From Paraburkholderia sp. BL25I1N1 (GTDB taxonomy: Bacteria > Pseudomonadota > Gammaproteobacteria > Burkholderiales > Burkholderiaceae): a stretch of 58,441 nt of DNA. The notes below the pieces were generated by a model. That model was given only the letters and a program-made list of their open reading frames with translations, was not told where the DNA came from and did not search any database. Within the stretch, counting starts at the first letter, position 1; every line of letters begins with the position of its first letter. This document shows positions 8,150 to 16,053 of this stretch, piece after piece. Position numbers and translations under genes: made by a program. The stretch lies in contig NZ_PVZB01000040.1 in the NCBI RefSeq assembly GCF_003002025.1, forward strand, positions 1-58,441. The letters run 5' to 3'.

Positions 8150-9545
8150 GTTGAACTCCAGTTTGATGAGCGGCGGCCATCGCGGCTTGCGTGCCGGCAA
8201 TGCGTCCGAATGCGGTGCCGATCGACATGCCGACGCCCGCCGTATAACCTTTGCCGAGCACGTTGCCGGCCATCATTTCTCCCGCTACGAAAAGGTTTTC
8301 GCTCGGGCGTCCGCCGAAATGCACCTGGGCATGGTCATTAACCTTGAGCCCCAGGTATGTGAACGTGATGCCTGGCCGCAATGCATAACCAAAGAAGGGC
8401 GGGGTATCGATGGGCCGCGCCCAGTGGGTTTTCGCTGGCGAGAGGCCTTCAGTGCGGCAGTCGTCGAGCGCGGTATGATCGAAGGTGCCCGCGCGGCAGG
8501 CAGCGTTGTAGGCCCGGATAGTCTCGACGAACGTCGCTTCCGGCAGTTCCAGTTGACGCGCCAGTTCGGGTATCGAATCGGCCTTCGTGCCCGGAAAAAC
8601 TGGTGGCATGAAACGGCCGATCGCCTTCGCGTCGATAATCGAGTAGCCGATCTGGTCAGGCTGCTGTGCGACGAGCCGCCCCCATATCGCATAGCGTTTC
8701 GGCCAAAAATCTTCACCTTCGTCGTAAAAGCGGTGTGCATCGCGATTGACGACGACGCCGAGCGACACGCAGTCGATACGCGTACAGATGCCGCCGTCAT
8801 AAAGCGGCGCGCGGGCGTCGATGGCAACGCAATGCGACTGCGACGGATCGCCGATGGCATCGGCGCCCGACTCGATCATGTGCTTGAGCAGCACGCCCTG
8901 ATTGAAGCGCGTACCGCGAATGAGGAAATTGTCGGCGGGCCATTCACCGCGCTCGTTTTGTCCCCACGCTTCACGCAGCCATTCCCGATTCGATTCAAAT
9001 CCGCCGGCCGCGAGCACACAGGCGCGGGCTTCGAAGCGTTGTCCGCCGCTGTGCGCCGCGACGAAACGGTCTACATCGAGTTCAATTGCGTCGACAGGCG
9101 TGTCGTAGCGGATTTGCACTCCGAGCGCTTCGGCGCTGCGATAGTAGGCATTCACGAGCGCCTTGCCGCCACCCATAAAGAACGCATTGGTTCGTGCGAC
9201 ATGTAGCGCACCGGAAAGCGGCGGCTGAAAGCGCACCCCGTGCTTGCGCATCCACGGACGGCAAGTCGATGATGCCCGGATCACGAGCCGCGCGAGCGCC
9301 TCATTCGTGATGCCGCCGGTTACCTTGAGCAGGTCTTGCCAGTATTCCTCTTCTGGATAAGCGTCGACCAGCACGTCTTGCGGCGCGTCGTGCATGCAGC
9401 GCAGGTTGCGAGTGTGCTGGGAATTTCCGCCACGCCATTCGCGCGGCGCCGATTCGAGAAGCAGGACGGTGGCGCCGGCTTCGCGCGCCATCAATGCAGC
9501 GCATAGTGCCGCGTTGCCTCCGCCAATAACAAGAACGTCGACCAT
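8136..9545 (-). CDS. tcuA: FAD-dependent tricarballylate dehydrogenase TcuA
   Basis: A 469-residue flavoprotein of the fumarate reductase/succinate dehydrogenase flavoprotein superfamily. The N terminus has the dinucleotide-binding fold VDVLVIGGGNAALCAALMA followed by LLLESAPREWRGGNSQHTRN. The C terminus has the second FAD motif ENLFVAGEMMAGNVLGKGY and SIGTAFGRIAG. TcuA oxidises tricarballylate to cis-aconitate. I start at the ATG at 9545 because AAAGGAGA lies 8 bases upstream; an upstream in-frame ATG at 9581 lacks a good site. That ribosome binding site is inside a perfect hairpin (9550-9569). It is followed by tcuB with overlap and preceded by tcuR, the tcuRABC order known from Salmonella. 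Confidence 0.88.
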   Translation of the reverse strand: MVDVLVIGGGNAALCAALMAREAGATVLLLESAPREWRGGNSQHTRNLRCMHDAPQDVLVDAYPEEEYWQDLLKVTGGITNEALARLVIRASSTCRPWMRKHGVRFQPPLSGALHVARTNAFFMGGGKALVNAYYRSAEALGVQIRYDTPVDAIELDVDRFVAAHSGGQRFEARACVLAAGGFESNREWLREAWGQNERGEWPADNFLIRGTRFNQGVLLKHMIESGADAIGDPSQSHCVAIDARAPLYDGGICTRIDCVSLGVVVNRDAHRFYDEGEDFWPKRYAIWGRLVAQQPDQIGYSIIDAKAIGRFMPPVFPGTKADSIPELARQLELPEATFVETIRAYNAACRAGTFDHTALDDCRTEGLSPAKTHWARPIDTPPFFGYALRPGITFTYLGLKVNDHAQVHFGGRPSENLFVAGEMMAGNVLGKGYTAGVGMSIGTAFGRIAGTQAAMAAAHQTGVQRAEA

Positions 9546-9549
9546 CTGG

Positions 9550-9569
9550 GTTGTCTCCTTTGAGACAAC
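9550..9569 (-). promoter_or_regulatory. hairpin covering the tcuA ribosome binding site
   Basis: Perfect 8-bp arms GTTGTCTC (9550-9557) and GAGACAAC (9562-9569) with a 4-base loop. In the minus-strand mRNA the loop is AAAG and the next bases GAGA begin the 3' arm, so the AAGGAG Shine-Dalgarno of tcuA is part loop and part stem. The ATG follows 4 bases after the stem. This would lower or gate tcuA translation unless ribosomes, a protein or an alternative fold opens it. Confidence 0.6.
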
Positions 9570-9596
9570 TATAGGAAGCACGGGTCGGCGCCGCCA

Positions 9597-10559
9597 TCAG
9601 GGAGGCGACAAGGGGTCTTCACGTTTCGTGAAGGGTGCCGCACGCAGTGAGGCGCCGGGCCAGAGGCCTGCGTTGATCACATTGCGCGCGACGTCGCCCA
9701 GCACGACGCGCGCGGCAAGCCCGGCGGGCGACAACTCGTCGTCAGAGACGCTCGCGATCAGGTTCGGCCTCGTTGCGTATGCCTCCAGGAGGGGCACGCT
9801 CGTCAGGGACGCATTCTCCGTGCGTGCGAGCGCCGCTCCTGGCTGGATCGTTGCACCGAGTCCACCGCGCACGGCGTCCATGAGCATGGCGAGGCCGTCG
9901 ACCTCGGCGGCGATGGATGGGACGTAACCGGCGCGCTTGAATGCGGCGTCGAGCAGTGCGCGAAGGCCATGTGTGCCGCTTGGCAGGATCAGCGGTAGGG
10001 CGCCCAGCTTCGCGATTGAAGTTCGCGATCGCCCGGGCATGCCGGGCAGTGTCGAAGCACCGATCACGAATAGGCGCTCGTCGAGCAAGGGCATGACGCT
10101 CCACCGTTGTGCGGGCTCTTCACGAAATAGGATCGCGAGATCGATTTGCCGCGCGCCAAGCATTGCGCCCAGATACCCGGATAGGCTTTCGACCATGCGC
10201 AGCCGTACGTCCGGATAGCGCTCGCGCATCGCCTGCATGAATGCCAGTCCAAGCACACCTGTCGTGCTCGGTGCGAGTCCCACGCTGACGTGGCCGGATA
10301 GGCGAGCCTGGCGGGCGGCAACCGCGGCATCATCGATGTGGCGCAGCGCGAGTTGCGCCTGACGCCAGAAGGCGAGTCCTGCATCGGTGGGCACGACGCC
10401 GCTCGAGGTTCGCTGTAGTAGGCGGGTCGAGAGCTCGCTTTCCAGTCGGCTGATTTGCTGGCTGAGCGCCGACGTGACGACGCCCAACTCAAGCGCGGCT
10501 TTGCCCATGCTGCCATGCTCAACGACGCTGACGAAATATCGTAATTGTCGAAGTTCCAT
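9597..10559 (-). CDS. tcuR: LysR-family regulator, TcuR-like
   Basis: A 320-residue LysR-type activator. Residues 1-60 form the winged helix-turn-helix (MELRQLRYFVSVVEHGSMGKAALELGV, then SALSQQISRLESEL). Residues about 90-295 form the periplasmic-binding-like effector domain. It is transcribed in the same direction as tcuA with only 51 bp between them, as in the tcuRABC arrangement, so it may be cotranscribed or share a weak internal promoter. By analogy it should activate the operon with tricarballylate as coinducer. The hairpin in the tcuR-tcuA gap could set the ratio of regulator to enzyme. The gene symbol is based on position and family. Confidence 0.85.
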   Translation of the reverse strand: MELRQLRYFVSVVEHGSMGKAALELGVVTSALSQQISRLESELSTRLLQRTSSGVVPTDAGLAFWRQAQLALRHIDDAAVAARQARLSGHVSVGLAPSTTGVLGLAFMQAMRERYPDVRLRMVESLSGYLGAMLGARQIDLAILFREEPAQRWSVMPLLDERLFVIGASTLPGMPGRSRTSIAKLGALPLILPSGTHGLRALLDAAFKRAGYVPSIAAEVDGLAMLMDAVRGGLGATIQPGAALARTENASLTSVPLLEAYATRPNLIASVSDDELSPAGLAARVVLGDVARNVINAGLWPGASLRAAPFTKREDPLSPP

Positions 10560-11460
10560 CGAAGGTCTCAGTGTTGGCGGTCCCGGAACTTAACTCGAGG
10601 TTATTCGGGCTCGAACCGGCCAGCGCGCTCGCATTGCGGCGCATGTTGCCCGAATCCCCATTTTACGGCTTGGCAAAGACAGCCTTTGCAAGCCGTTTTT
10701 CAAGTTCGTCTCGATAGTTAGCCGGCGAGCGGCTGTCCGGAAGTACCGCAGCATTCTCGATCCGTATCGACGTCTATAGATCCTGCGGCAGGGCCGTGTA
10801 GACAATTCCGCACAGCGCCCCTGCAACATTAGGCGGATTCGGCGAAACGTGCTGGCACGCCGGACGAAGTTGCGAACCTGGCCGCTCTACCGATGCGATT
10901 AGACGGTGCCTTATGGCAGCGACTTCCTGGGTGGATGGCCGTTACCGTTACCCCACTGGTTTGGATCGCTTGCGCCGCGGTAGCGGCTCGGGAGGCGGTT
11001 GTTACCTCGAAAGCGGCCATTGTAGCCTTGCAGCCCCAAGGGCCAAGATGGGTCGCGTCCAGCCGATCGCAGCCTTCCGATGGCTCGGGCCTCGTATGCA
11101 AATTGCATGAGGCAGTGACCGGCCAGGAACAGACGTTAGCTCTGCCTGCTTGACCGTCAGCTTTAGTGTGTTGCATTCACCGGTTGAATCCGCCTGGCAT
11201 TTGCGGCCTTTCGACCCGAGGCCGCAAACAGTTACTCCGCCGCCTGGCGGCAAACGAGCACGTAGGTTGTGCCCCATATCCTTCGGGCAAGGGGTGGCAC
11301 TAGACCTGACCGGTTGGCCGAGGATCTGAACGAGCACTTGTGGGCGCGGTTTGCAGTACCCAGTACCACCATCCCCGAAATCGCGCCGGACCTGACATGG
11401 TAGTTCGGCAATTCAATGTGAGCGGTCGACCATTCGCGAGCGACCGTGAGTGTCCTTACT
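10560..11460. other. intergenic with degenerate repeat-like sequence
   Basis: About 900 bp separate tcuR from the iclR gene. Short frames such as that at 10829-11176 on the minus strand have odd composition and no domain. The middle part (about 10,890-11,250) resembles in texture the non-coding stretches at 17,990-18,090 and 22,830-23,480. I read it as degenerate intergenic repeat rather than a gene. The tcuR promoter must lie near its right-hand neighbour at 10560-10700, but I cannot fix it. Confidence 0.4.
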
Positions 11461-12264
11461 TCAGCTTCTGTTAGCAAATTCCGCAATGCTGGCATCGTAC
11501 CGACCACCCTTGCCGCCGAGCGCAACGGTCGCGCGCTTTGCACTGTCGAGTAAGGCCGCAACGGCTGCGTGAATGGTCGAAGGAGTACCAAACCTCTCTC
11601 TCGGTCCCGATAGCGTGAGGGCACCCACCAACTCGCTAGTCGAGTCGAATACGGGGACGGACGTCGAAGCGGTTTCGGGATCGCGTTCACCATAAGACGC
11701 TGCCCAAAGAGCCTCGCGCACTTCGCTCCAGCGAGGATCCCGCGCCTCAGTGAAAGCGAGCAGTACCTTGCCGGACGCGCCTTTGTCGATCGGGAATTCT
11801 TCGCCGACGCGAATTGACACACGCACGCTTCGCGTCGGCTCGACACGATAGAGCACCAGTCGACGGTCCCCCTGCCGCACATAGAACGACGCTGTTTCCC
11901 CCACGTCGCGGCTCAACTGCTGAAGCAACGGTTCGATAACGGGACCGACCTGAAAAGATCGCTGATAGAGCGCGGCGAGTCGTAGCGGCTGGTGGCCGAC
12001 GCCGTACTGCCCGTCGCTCAACTTGCGGATGAAGCCTCCATGCTCCAACGCGCCCAGCAGGCGCAAGGCCGTGCTTTTGTACAACCCCGTGCGCCGCGAA
12101 AGTTCGGTAAGCGTCAACCGGTCGTCGGTCGGGCCGAACGCGTTGAGGATGGCAAACGCACGGTCGAGCACGGCTACGCCGCTGGAACTGTCATTGGCAG
12201 TATCGGATGGTTCAGGCGTTGAAAGGGCATCAGCAGTCACGGCGTGTTTTGTCGTCTTGATCAT
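11461..12264 (-). CDS. IclR-family transcriptional regulator
   Basis: A 267-residue IclR regulator. Residues about 25-85 form the winged helix-turn-helix (GVAVLDRAFAILNAFG, then LTLTELSRRTGLYKSTALRLL). The rest is the effector-binding domain (GETASFYVRQGDRRLVLYRV and IDKGASGKVLLAF). I start at the ATG at 12264 because AGGA sits 8 bases upstream; ATGs at 12273 and 12300 lack a site. It is divergent from the HMG-CoA-lyase-like operon. Two near-identical 17-bp sites in the shared promoter are its likely operators. The effector is probably the pathway substrate or its CoA ester. Confidence 0.9.
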   Translation of the reverse strand: MIKTTKHAVTADALSTPEPSDTANDSSSGVAVLDRAFAILNAFGPTDDRLTLTELSRRTGLYKSTALRLLGALEHGGFIRKLSDGQYGVGHQPLRLAALYQRSFQVGPVIEPLLQQLSRDVGETASFYVRQGDRRLVLYRVEPTRSVRVSIRVGEEFPIDKGASGKVLLAFTEARDPRWSEVREALWAASYGERDPETASTSVPVFDSTSELVGALTLSGPRERFGTPSTIHAAVAALLDSAKRATVALGGKGGRYDASIAEFANRS

Positions 12265-12279
12265 AAGCGGCATCCTATC

Positions 12280-12296
12280 GTTCCATCTGACAGAAC
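12280..12296 (-). promoter_or_regulatory. IclR operator-like site 1
   Basis: Read on the minus strand this is GTTCTGTCAGATGGAAC, an imperfect palindrome with GTTC/GAAC ends. It matches site 2 (12374-12390) at 15 of 17 positions. It lies 16 bp upstream of the iclR start, so it is well placed for autorepression. An overlapping perfect palindrome AGAACT-CA-AGTTCT spans 12292-12305. Confidence 0.6.
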
Positions 12297-12327
12297 TCAA
12301 GTTCTATTTCCGTGGGTTTACCCCTCT

Positions 12328-12355
12328 TTCACAGGTTTTCGAACGTGCCTATAGT
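12328..12355 (+). promoter_or_regulatory. sigma70-like promoter of the HMG-CoA-lyase-like operon
   Basis: A -35 of TTCACA (12328-12333, 5/6 match) and a -10 of TATAGT (12350-12355, 5/6 match) are separated by 16 bp. Transcription would start near 12362. Operator-like site 2 begins about 12 bases downstream of that point, where a bound repressor would block elongation or open-complex formation. Confidence 0.55.
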
Positions 12356-12373
12356 TCTCTCTAATGAAACATA

Positions 12374-12390
12374 GGTCTGTCAGATAGAAC
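12374..12390 (+). promoter_or_regulatory. IclR operator-like site 2
   Basis: GGTCTGTCAGATAGAAC, 15 of 17 identical to site 1 in the opposite orientation. It sits between the predicted transcription start and the Shine-Dalgarno (AAGGAG) of the gene at 12404. Confidence 0.6.
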
Positions 12391-12403
12391 CAAGGAGCCG
12401 AAT

Positions 12404-13387
12404 ATGAGCATTTCAAGTCCGAAGGTGCTGATCAGCGAGGTCGGGCCGCGCGACGGTCTGCAAAGCATCAAGCGCGTCATGCCCACTGCTGCGAAGCTGC
12501 GATGGCTTTCCGCACTCGCGGCTGCGGGAATCAGGGAAATCGAAGTTGGATCGTTCGTGCCTGCGAAGTTGCTGCCGCAGATGGCTGACATCCGCGAAGT
12601 CGTGGCGCATGCCCTCTCGATCCCGCATCTACGCGTCGCGGTTCTCGCACCGAATCTTCGAGGAAGCCAGAGCGCATTCGAAGCGGGTGTGCATAAGATC
12701 ACGCTTCCCGTTTCGGTGACCAACGAACATTCGCTGGCCAATATCCGGAAGACCAATGAGCAGATGATCGAAGAAGTCCGCCATATCGTCGCGCTTCGTA
12801 ACGAACAGTTTCCGGGCGTGCAGATCGAAGCCGGCGTTTCGGTTGCCTTCGGCTGCACGATCGCGGGCACCGTGAGCGACGATCAAACGATGCGCATGTG
12901 CCAGGCAATGGCCGAGAGCGGCGTCGACGAAATTGGCCTTTCGGATACCAGCGGCTATGCAAATCCGGCACAGGTTCGCCGACTGTTCCGCCGGCTGCAA
13001 TCGGAATTCGGCGCGAAGGCTGGCGGCGCACATTTCCATAACACGCGTGGACAGGGATTAGCAAACGTCGTCGCCGCGCTCGAGGTCGGTGTGACGACAA
13101 TTGATTCGAGTCAGGCCGGCCTGGGCGGCTGTCCCTATGCGCCAGGCGCGACCGGCAACATCGTGACTGAGGACCTGGCGTTTCTGCTCGAAGCGATGGG
13201 CTATGACACCGGTGTGGACATCGACAGGCTCATTGCGGCGCGCGCCATTCTCGCGGAGGCGCTGCCTGGCGAAGCCTTATATGGACACGTGCAGGACGCG
13301 GGCCTTCCAAAGGGATTCGTGTATGCAGATGGCCGCGCCCCCAGCGCGCCGCAACCAGAAGGCTGCCTGATTGGAGTAGCGCAATGA
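12404..13387 (+). CDS. HMG-CoA-lyase-family protein
   Basis: A 327-residue DRE-TIM metallolyase of the hydroxymethylglutaryl-CoA lyase family. The family signatures are present: SEVGPRDGLQ near the N terminus (catalytic Arg and metal-binding Asp), HFHNTRGQGLAN near residue 210 (metal His pair) and GLGGCPYAPGATGNIVTED with the active-site Cys. The segment that reads HCHDTYGQ in human HMG-CoA lyase is HFHNTRGQ here, which may change the substrate. The expected reaction is cleavage of a 3-hydroxyacyl-CoA into acetyl-CoA or propionyl-CoA plus a keto acid. It overlaps the next CoA-transferase gene by 4 bp (ATGA), so the transferase probably makes its substrate. Confidence 0.87.
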   Translation: MSISSPKVLISEVGPRDGLQSIKRVMPTAAKLRWLSALAAAGIREIEVGSFVPAKLLPQMADIREVVAHALSIPHLRVAVLAPNLRGSQSAFEAGVHKITLPVSVTNEHSLANIRKTNEQMIEEVRHIVALRNEQFPGVQIEAGVSVAFGCTIAGTVSDDQTMRMCQAMAESGVDEIGLSDTSGYANPAQVRRLFRRLQSEFGAKAGGAHFHNTRGQGLANVVAALEVGVTTIDSSQAGLGGCPYAPGATGNIVTEDLAFLLEAMGYDTGVDIDRLIAARAILAEALPGEALYGHVQDAGLPKGFVYADGRAPSAPQPEGCLIGVAQ

Positions 13388-14658
13388 GCGACGTGCAAGC
13401 AAATCAGAATTTGCCGTATAGCGGCGTACGCGTCGTCGAGATGACGCACATGGTGATGGACCCGACATGCGGCATGGTGCTGGCGGATCTGGGCGCGGAA
13501 GTGATCAAGGTCGAGCCTATTTCCGGCGACAGCACACGTGTTTTGCGCGGGTCCGGTGCGGGCTTTTTCAGTACGTTCAACCGCAACAAGAAGAGTATCG
13601 CGGTCGACGTAAAAGATCCCCGCGGCGTGGAGATCGTTCACAAGCTTCTTGCCGGGGCGGACGTCTTCAGCGAAAACTTCAAGAGCGGCACGATGGATAA
13701 GCTCGGCCTCGGTTACGCAGCGCTGTCCAGGCTCAATCCGCGTCTCGTCTACGTGTCGCATAAGGGCTTTCTGCCCGGCCCCTACGATCATCGCACCGCG
13801 CTCGACGAGGTCGTGCAGATGATGGGGGGCCTCGCTTATATGACCGGACCTGACGGCAGACCGTTGCGAGCCGGGACGAGTGTCAACGACATCATGGGTG
13901 GAATGTTCGGCGCGATCGGTGCGATGGCGGCGCTGGCTCAACGCGAACGCACGGGACATGGTCAGGAAGTACAGAGCGCACTGTTCGAGAACAATGTATT
14001 TCTCGTAGCTCAGCACATGATGCAGTACGCGGTGACCGGTAAGGCCGCGGCACCCATGCCGAGCCGCATTTCAGCATGGGCTGTCTACGACGTGTTCTCG
14101 GTCAAAAACGGCGAGCAGATCTTCCTCGCGGTAGTCTCGGATACGCAATGGGGGCTGTTTTGCGACGCTTTCGGGCTTGCAGAACTCAAGGCGGACGACC
14201 GGATCGCTTCCAACAATCAGCGCGTGCAGGCCCGCGAATGGTTGTTGCCGCAGATCCGAAAACATATGGAAGCCTTCACGGCTGCCGAGATCAGCACAAT
14301 CTTCGAGCGCTGCGGACTGCCATATGCGCCGATCACGAAACCACATGACCTGTTCGATGATCCGCACCTGCTCGCTACCGGCGGACTCGCCGAGGTGACT
14401 TTGCCGCCCGACGCAAGCGGCGCAGCGCAGGCCATTGCGACGCGGACTGCACTGCTGCCCTTGACGCTTGGCGGTGAGCGCCTGCGCCTGCGTGCGGCGC
14501 CGCCTTCGCTGGGTCAGGATACCCAGGCGCTGCTGACAGGTCTCGGATACACGCAGGAGGATCTCAGGCAGTTGACCGAGGCCGGGATTGTCAAGTGTCA
14601 GGACGCTCAGCCTGGCAATGCGTCGAACCCGTCGGCGAACGAACTCGCCAGCGCCTGA
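13384..14658 (+). CDS. CaiB/BaiF family CoA-transferase
   Basis: A 424-residue family III CoA-transferase. The N-terminal signature GVRVVEMTHMVMDPTCGMVLADLGAEVIK leads to the Rossmann fold. FNRNKKSIAVDVKDPRG and ADVFSENFKSGTMDKLGLGY follow, and the catalytic Asp lies in NDIMGGMFGAIGAM about residue 170. These enzymes transfer CoA from an acyl-CoA donor such as succinyl-CoA to a carboxylate. Start and upstream stop overlap as ATGA, so translation is coupled to the lyase. The inferred role is to activate the imported acid before the lyase cleaves it. Confidence 0.88.
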   Translation: MSDVQANQNLPYSGVRVVEMTHMVMDPTCGMVLADLGAEVIKVEPISGDSTRVLRGSGAGFFSTFNRNKKSIAVDVKDPRGVEIVHKLLAGADVFSENFKSGTMDKLGLGYAALSRLNPRLVYVSHKGFLPGPYDHRTALDEVVQMMGGLAYMTGPDGRPLRAGTSVNDIMGGMFGAIGAMAALAQRERTGHGQEVQSALFENNVFLVAQHMMQYAVTGKAAAPMPSRISAWAVYDVFSVKNGEQIFLAVVSDTQWGLFCDAFGLAELKADDRIASNNQRVQAREWLLPQIRKHMEAFTAAEISTIFERCGLPYAPITKPHDLFDDPHLLATGGLAEVTLPPDASGAAQAIATRTALLPLTLGGERLRLRAAPPSLGQDTQALLTGLGYTQEDLRQLTEAGIVKCQDAQPGNASNPSANELASA

Positions 14659-14739
14659 CGTTGCAACACCCACAAAGAATCGCCGAGCCGCAGAGGCCAC
14701 CGAGCCTTGTGCGCGCCTTGATTCGTCTGGAGACGAGAC

Positions 14740-16053
14740 ATGACATCCATTTCATCGAACATCACGACAGGCGGTACGGCGGGTTCCACCGTCGAGCAGT
14801 CTGCGGTCAGAAAAGCCGCGTGGCGGTTCATTCCGCTCCTCGCGCTTGCGTACTTCTTCAACTACCTGGATCGCACGAGCGTCGGTTTCGCGGCGCTGAC
14901 GATGAATCACGATCTCGGCTTGAGCGCCACCCAGTTCGGCTGGGGTGCAGGCATCATGTTCGCCGGGTACTGTGTGTTCGAGGTCCCGAGCAACCTGGCG
15001 CTATACCGCTTCGGCGCGCGACGCTGGCTTGCCCGCATCATGATCACATGGGGCTTTTTCGCAGCGGCAACCGCGCTCGCCGTGGGGCCAAAGAGCTTCT
15101 ACGCGATCCGGCTGCTGCTCGGTATTGGTGAGGCCGGCTTCTTTCCGGGTGTGATCTTTTTTCTCGCCGTCTGGTTCCCGGCTAGCTATCGCACTCGCGT
15201 GCTCGCATGGTTCACCGTCTCCACGCCGCTGTCGTCGCTTGTCGGTGGTCCGCTGTCGGCGGGGCTGCTTCATATGGACGGCGTCCTGGGACTGGCGGGC
15301 TGGCGGTGGATGTTCATCGTTGAAGGACTGCCTGCGTGCGTCCTCGGTTTTCTGGTACTGAAAATGTTGGCGGATAAGCCCGCTGATGCGAAGTGGTTGT
15401 CCCAGGAGGAACGGCAAGCTCTTCAAGGCGCGTTCGATCGGGAAGGCGCGTCCAGTCAGAAGAAGAAAAATTTCGTCGCGGCGTTGAAGGACGTGCGCAC
15501 CTACATCCTTGCGATGATCTCCTTCGGCTTTACGATGGGCTCCTATGGCATCGGTATCTGGCTGCCTCAGATGCTGAGGGCTCACGGGATGAGCGTGACG
15601 CAGACCGGCTGGATGTCGGCCGTGCCTTATTTCTTTGCCACGATCGCATTACTCTGGTGGGCAAAGCGAGTCGATCGTCGCGGTGGCCCGATCGCAAATC
15701 TCGCCGCAGGGCTTTTGATTGGTGCGATCGCGCTGGGTGTCTCGACGTATTTCCATCAACTGGTTCCGGCCATGACCGGCATCACGCTGGCGTTGATCGG
15801 CACGATTGCGGGCCGCACGATCTTCTATACGCTCCCGGCCCGGTTCCTTGCCGGACAGGCGGCTGCCGGTGGCCTCGCTTTCATTAACTCGATTGGTGCG
15901 CTCGGTGGATTTGCGGGACCGTACCTGGTGGGTTATTTGAAGGACAGTTTCGGCACGTTTTCGGCCGGCATGATTGGACTTTCGATCGTGCTAGGCATCA
16001 CGACCTTGCTGACCTTGTCGCTTTATGCCTTTGGCCGCGGGGAACAAGAATGA
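14740..16053 (+). CDS. MFS transporter, anion:cation symporter family
   Basis: A 437-residue major facilitator of the ACS (phthalate/tartrate/glucarate) family. About twelve hydrophobic segments are visible. The first-helix region reads PLLALAYFFNYLDRTSVGFAAL and the fourth-fifth region GIGEAGFFPGVIFFLAVWFPASYR, both typical of ACS carriers. It should import an organic acid with protons. An 81-bp gap separates it from the CoA-transferase and GGAGACGAGAC precedes the ATG. It overlaps the amidohydrolase gene by 4 bp, so transporter and hydrolase belong to the same pathway. Confidence 0.88.
   Translation: MTSISSNITTGGTAGSTVEQSAVRKAAWRFIPLLALAYFFNYLDRTSVGFAALTMNHDLGLSATQFGWGAGIMFAGYCVFEVPSNLALYRFGARRWLARIMITWGFFAAATALAVGPKSFYAIRLLLGIGEAGFFPGVIFFLAVWFPASYRTRVLAWFTVSTPLSSLVGGPLSAGLLHMDGVLGLAGWRWMFIVEGLPACVLGFLVLKMLADKPADAKWLSQEERQALQGAFDREGASSQKKKNFVAALKDVRTYILAMISFGFTMGSYGIGIWLPQMLRAHGMSVTQTGWMSAVPYFFATIALLWWAKRVDRRGGPIANLAAGLLIGAIALGVSTYFHQLVPAMTGITLALIGTIAGRTIFYTLPARFLAGQAAAGGLAFINSIGALGGFAGPYLVGYLKDSFGTFSAGMIGLSIVLGITTLLTLSLYAFGRGEQE

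Noticed and set aside
10829..11176. 115-codon minus-strand frame between tcuR and iclR
   Set aside because: Composition and repeated frame changes fit decayed repeat sequence, not a protein.
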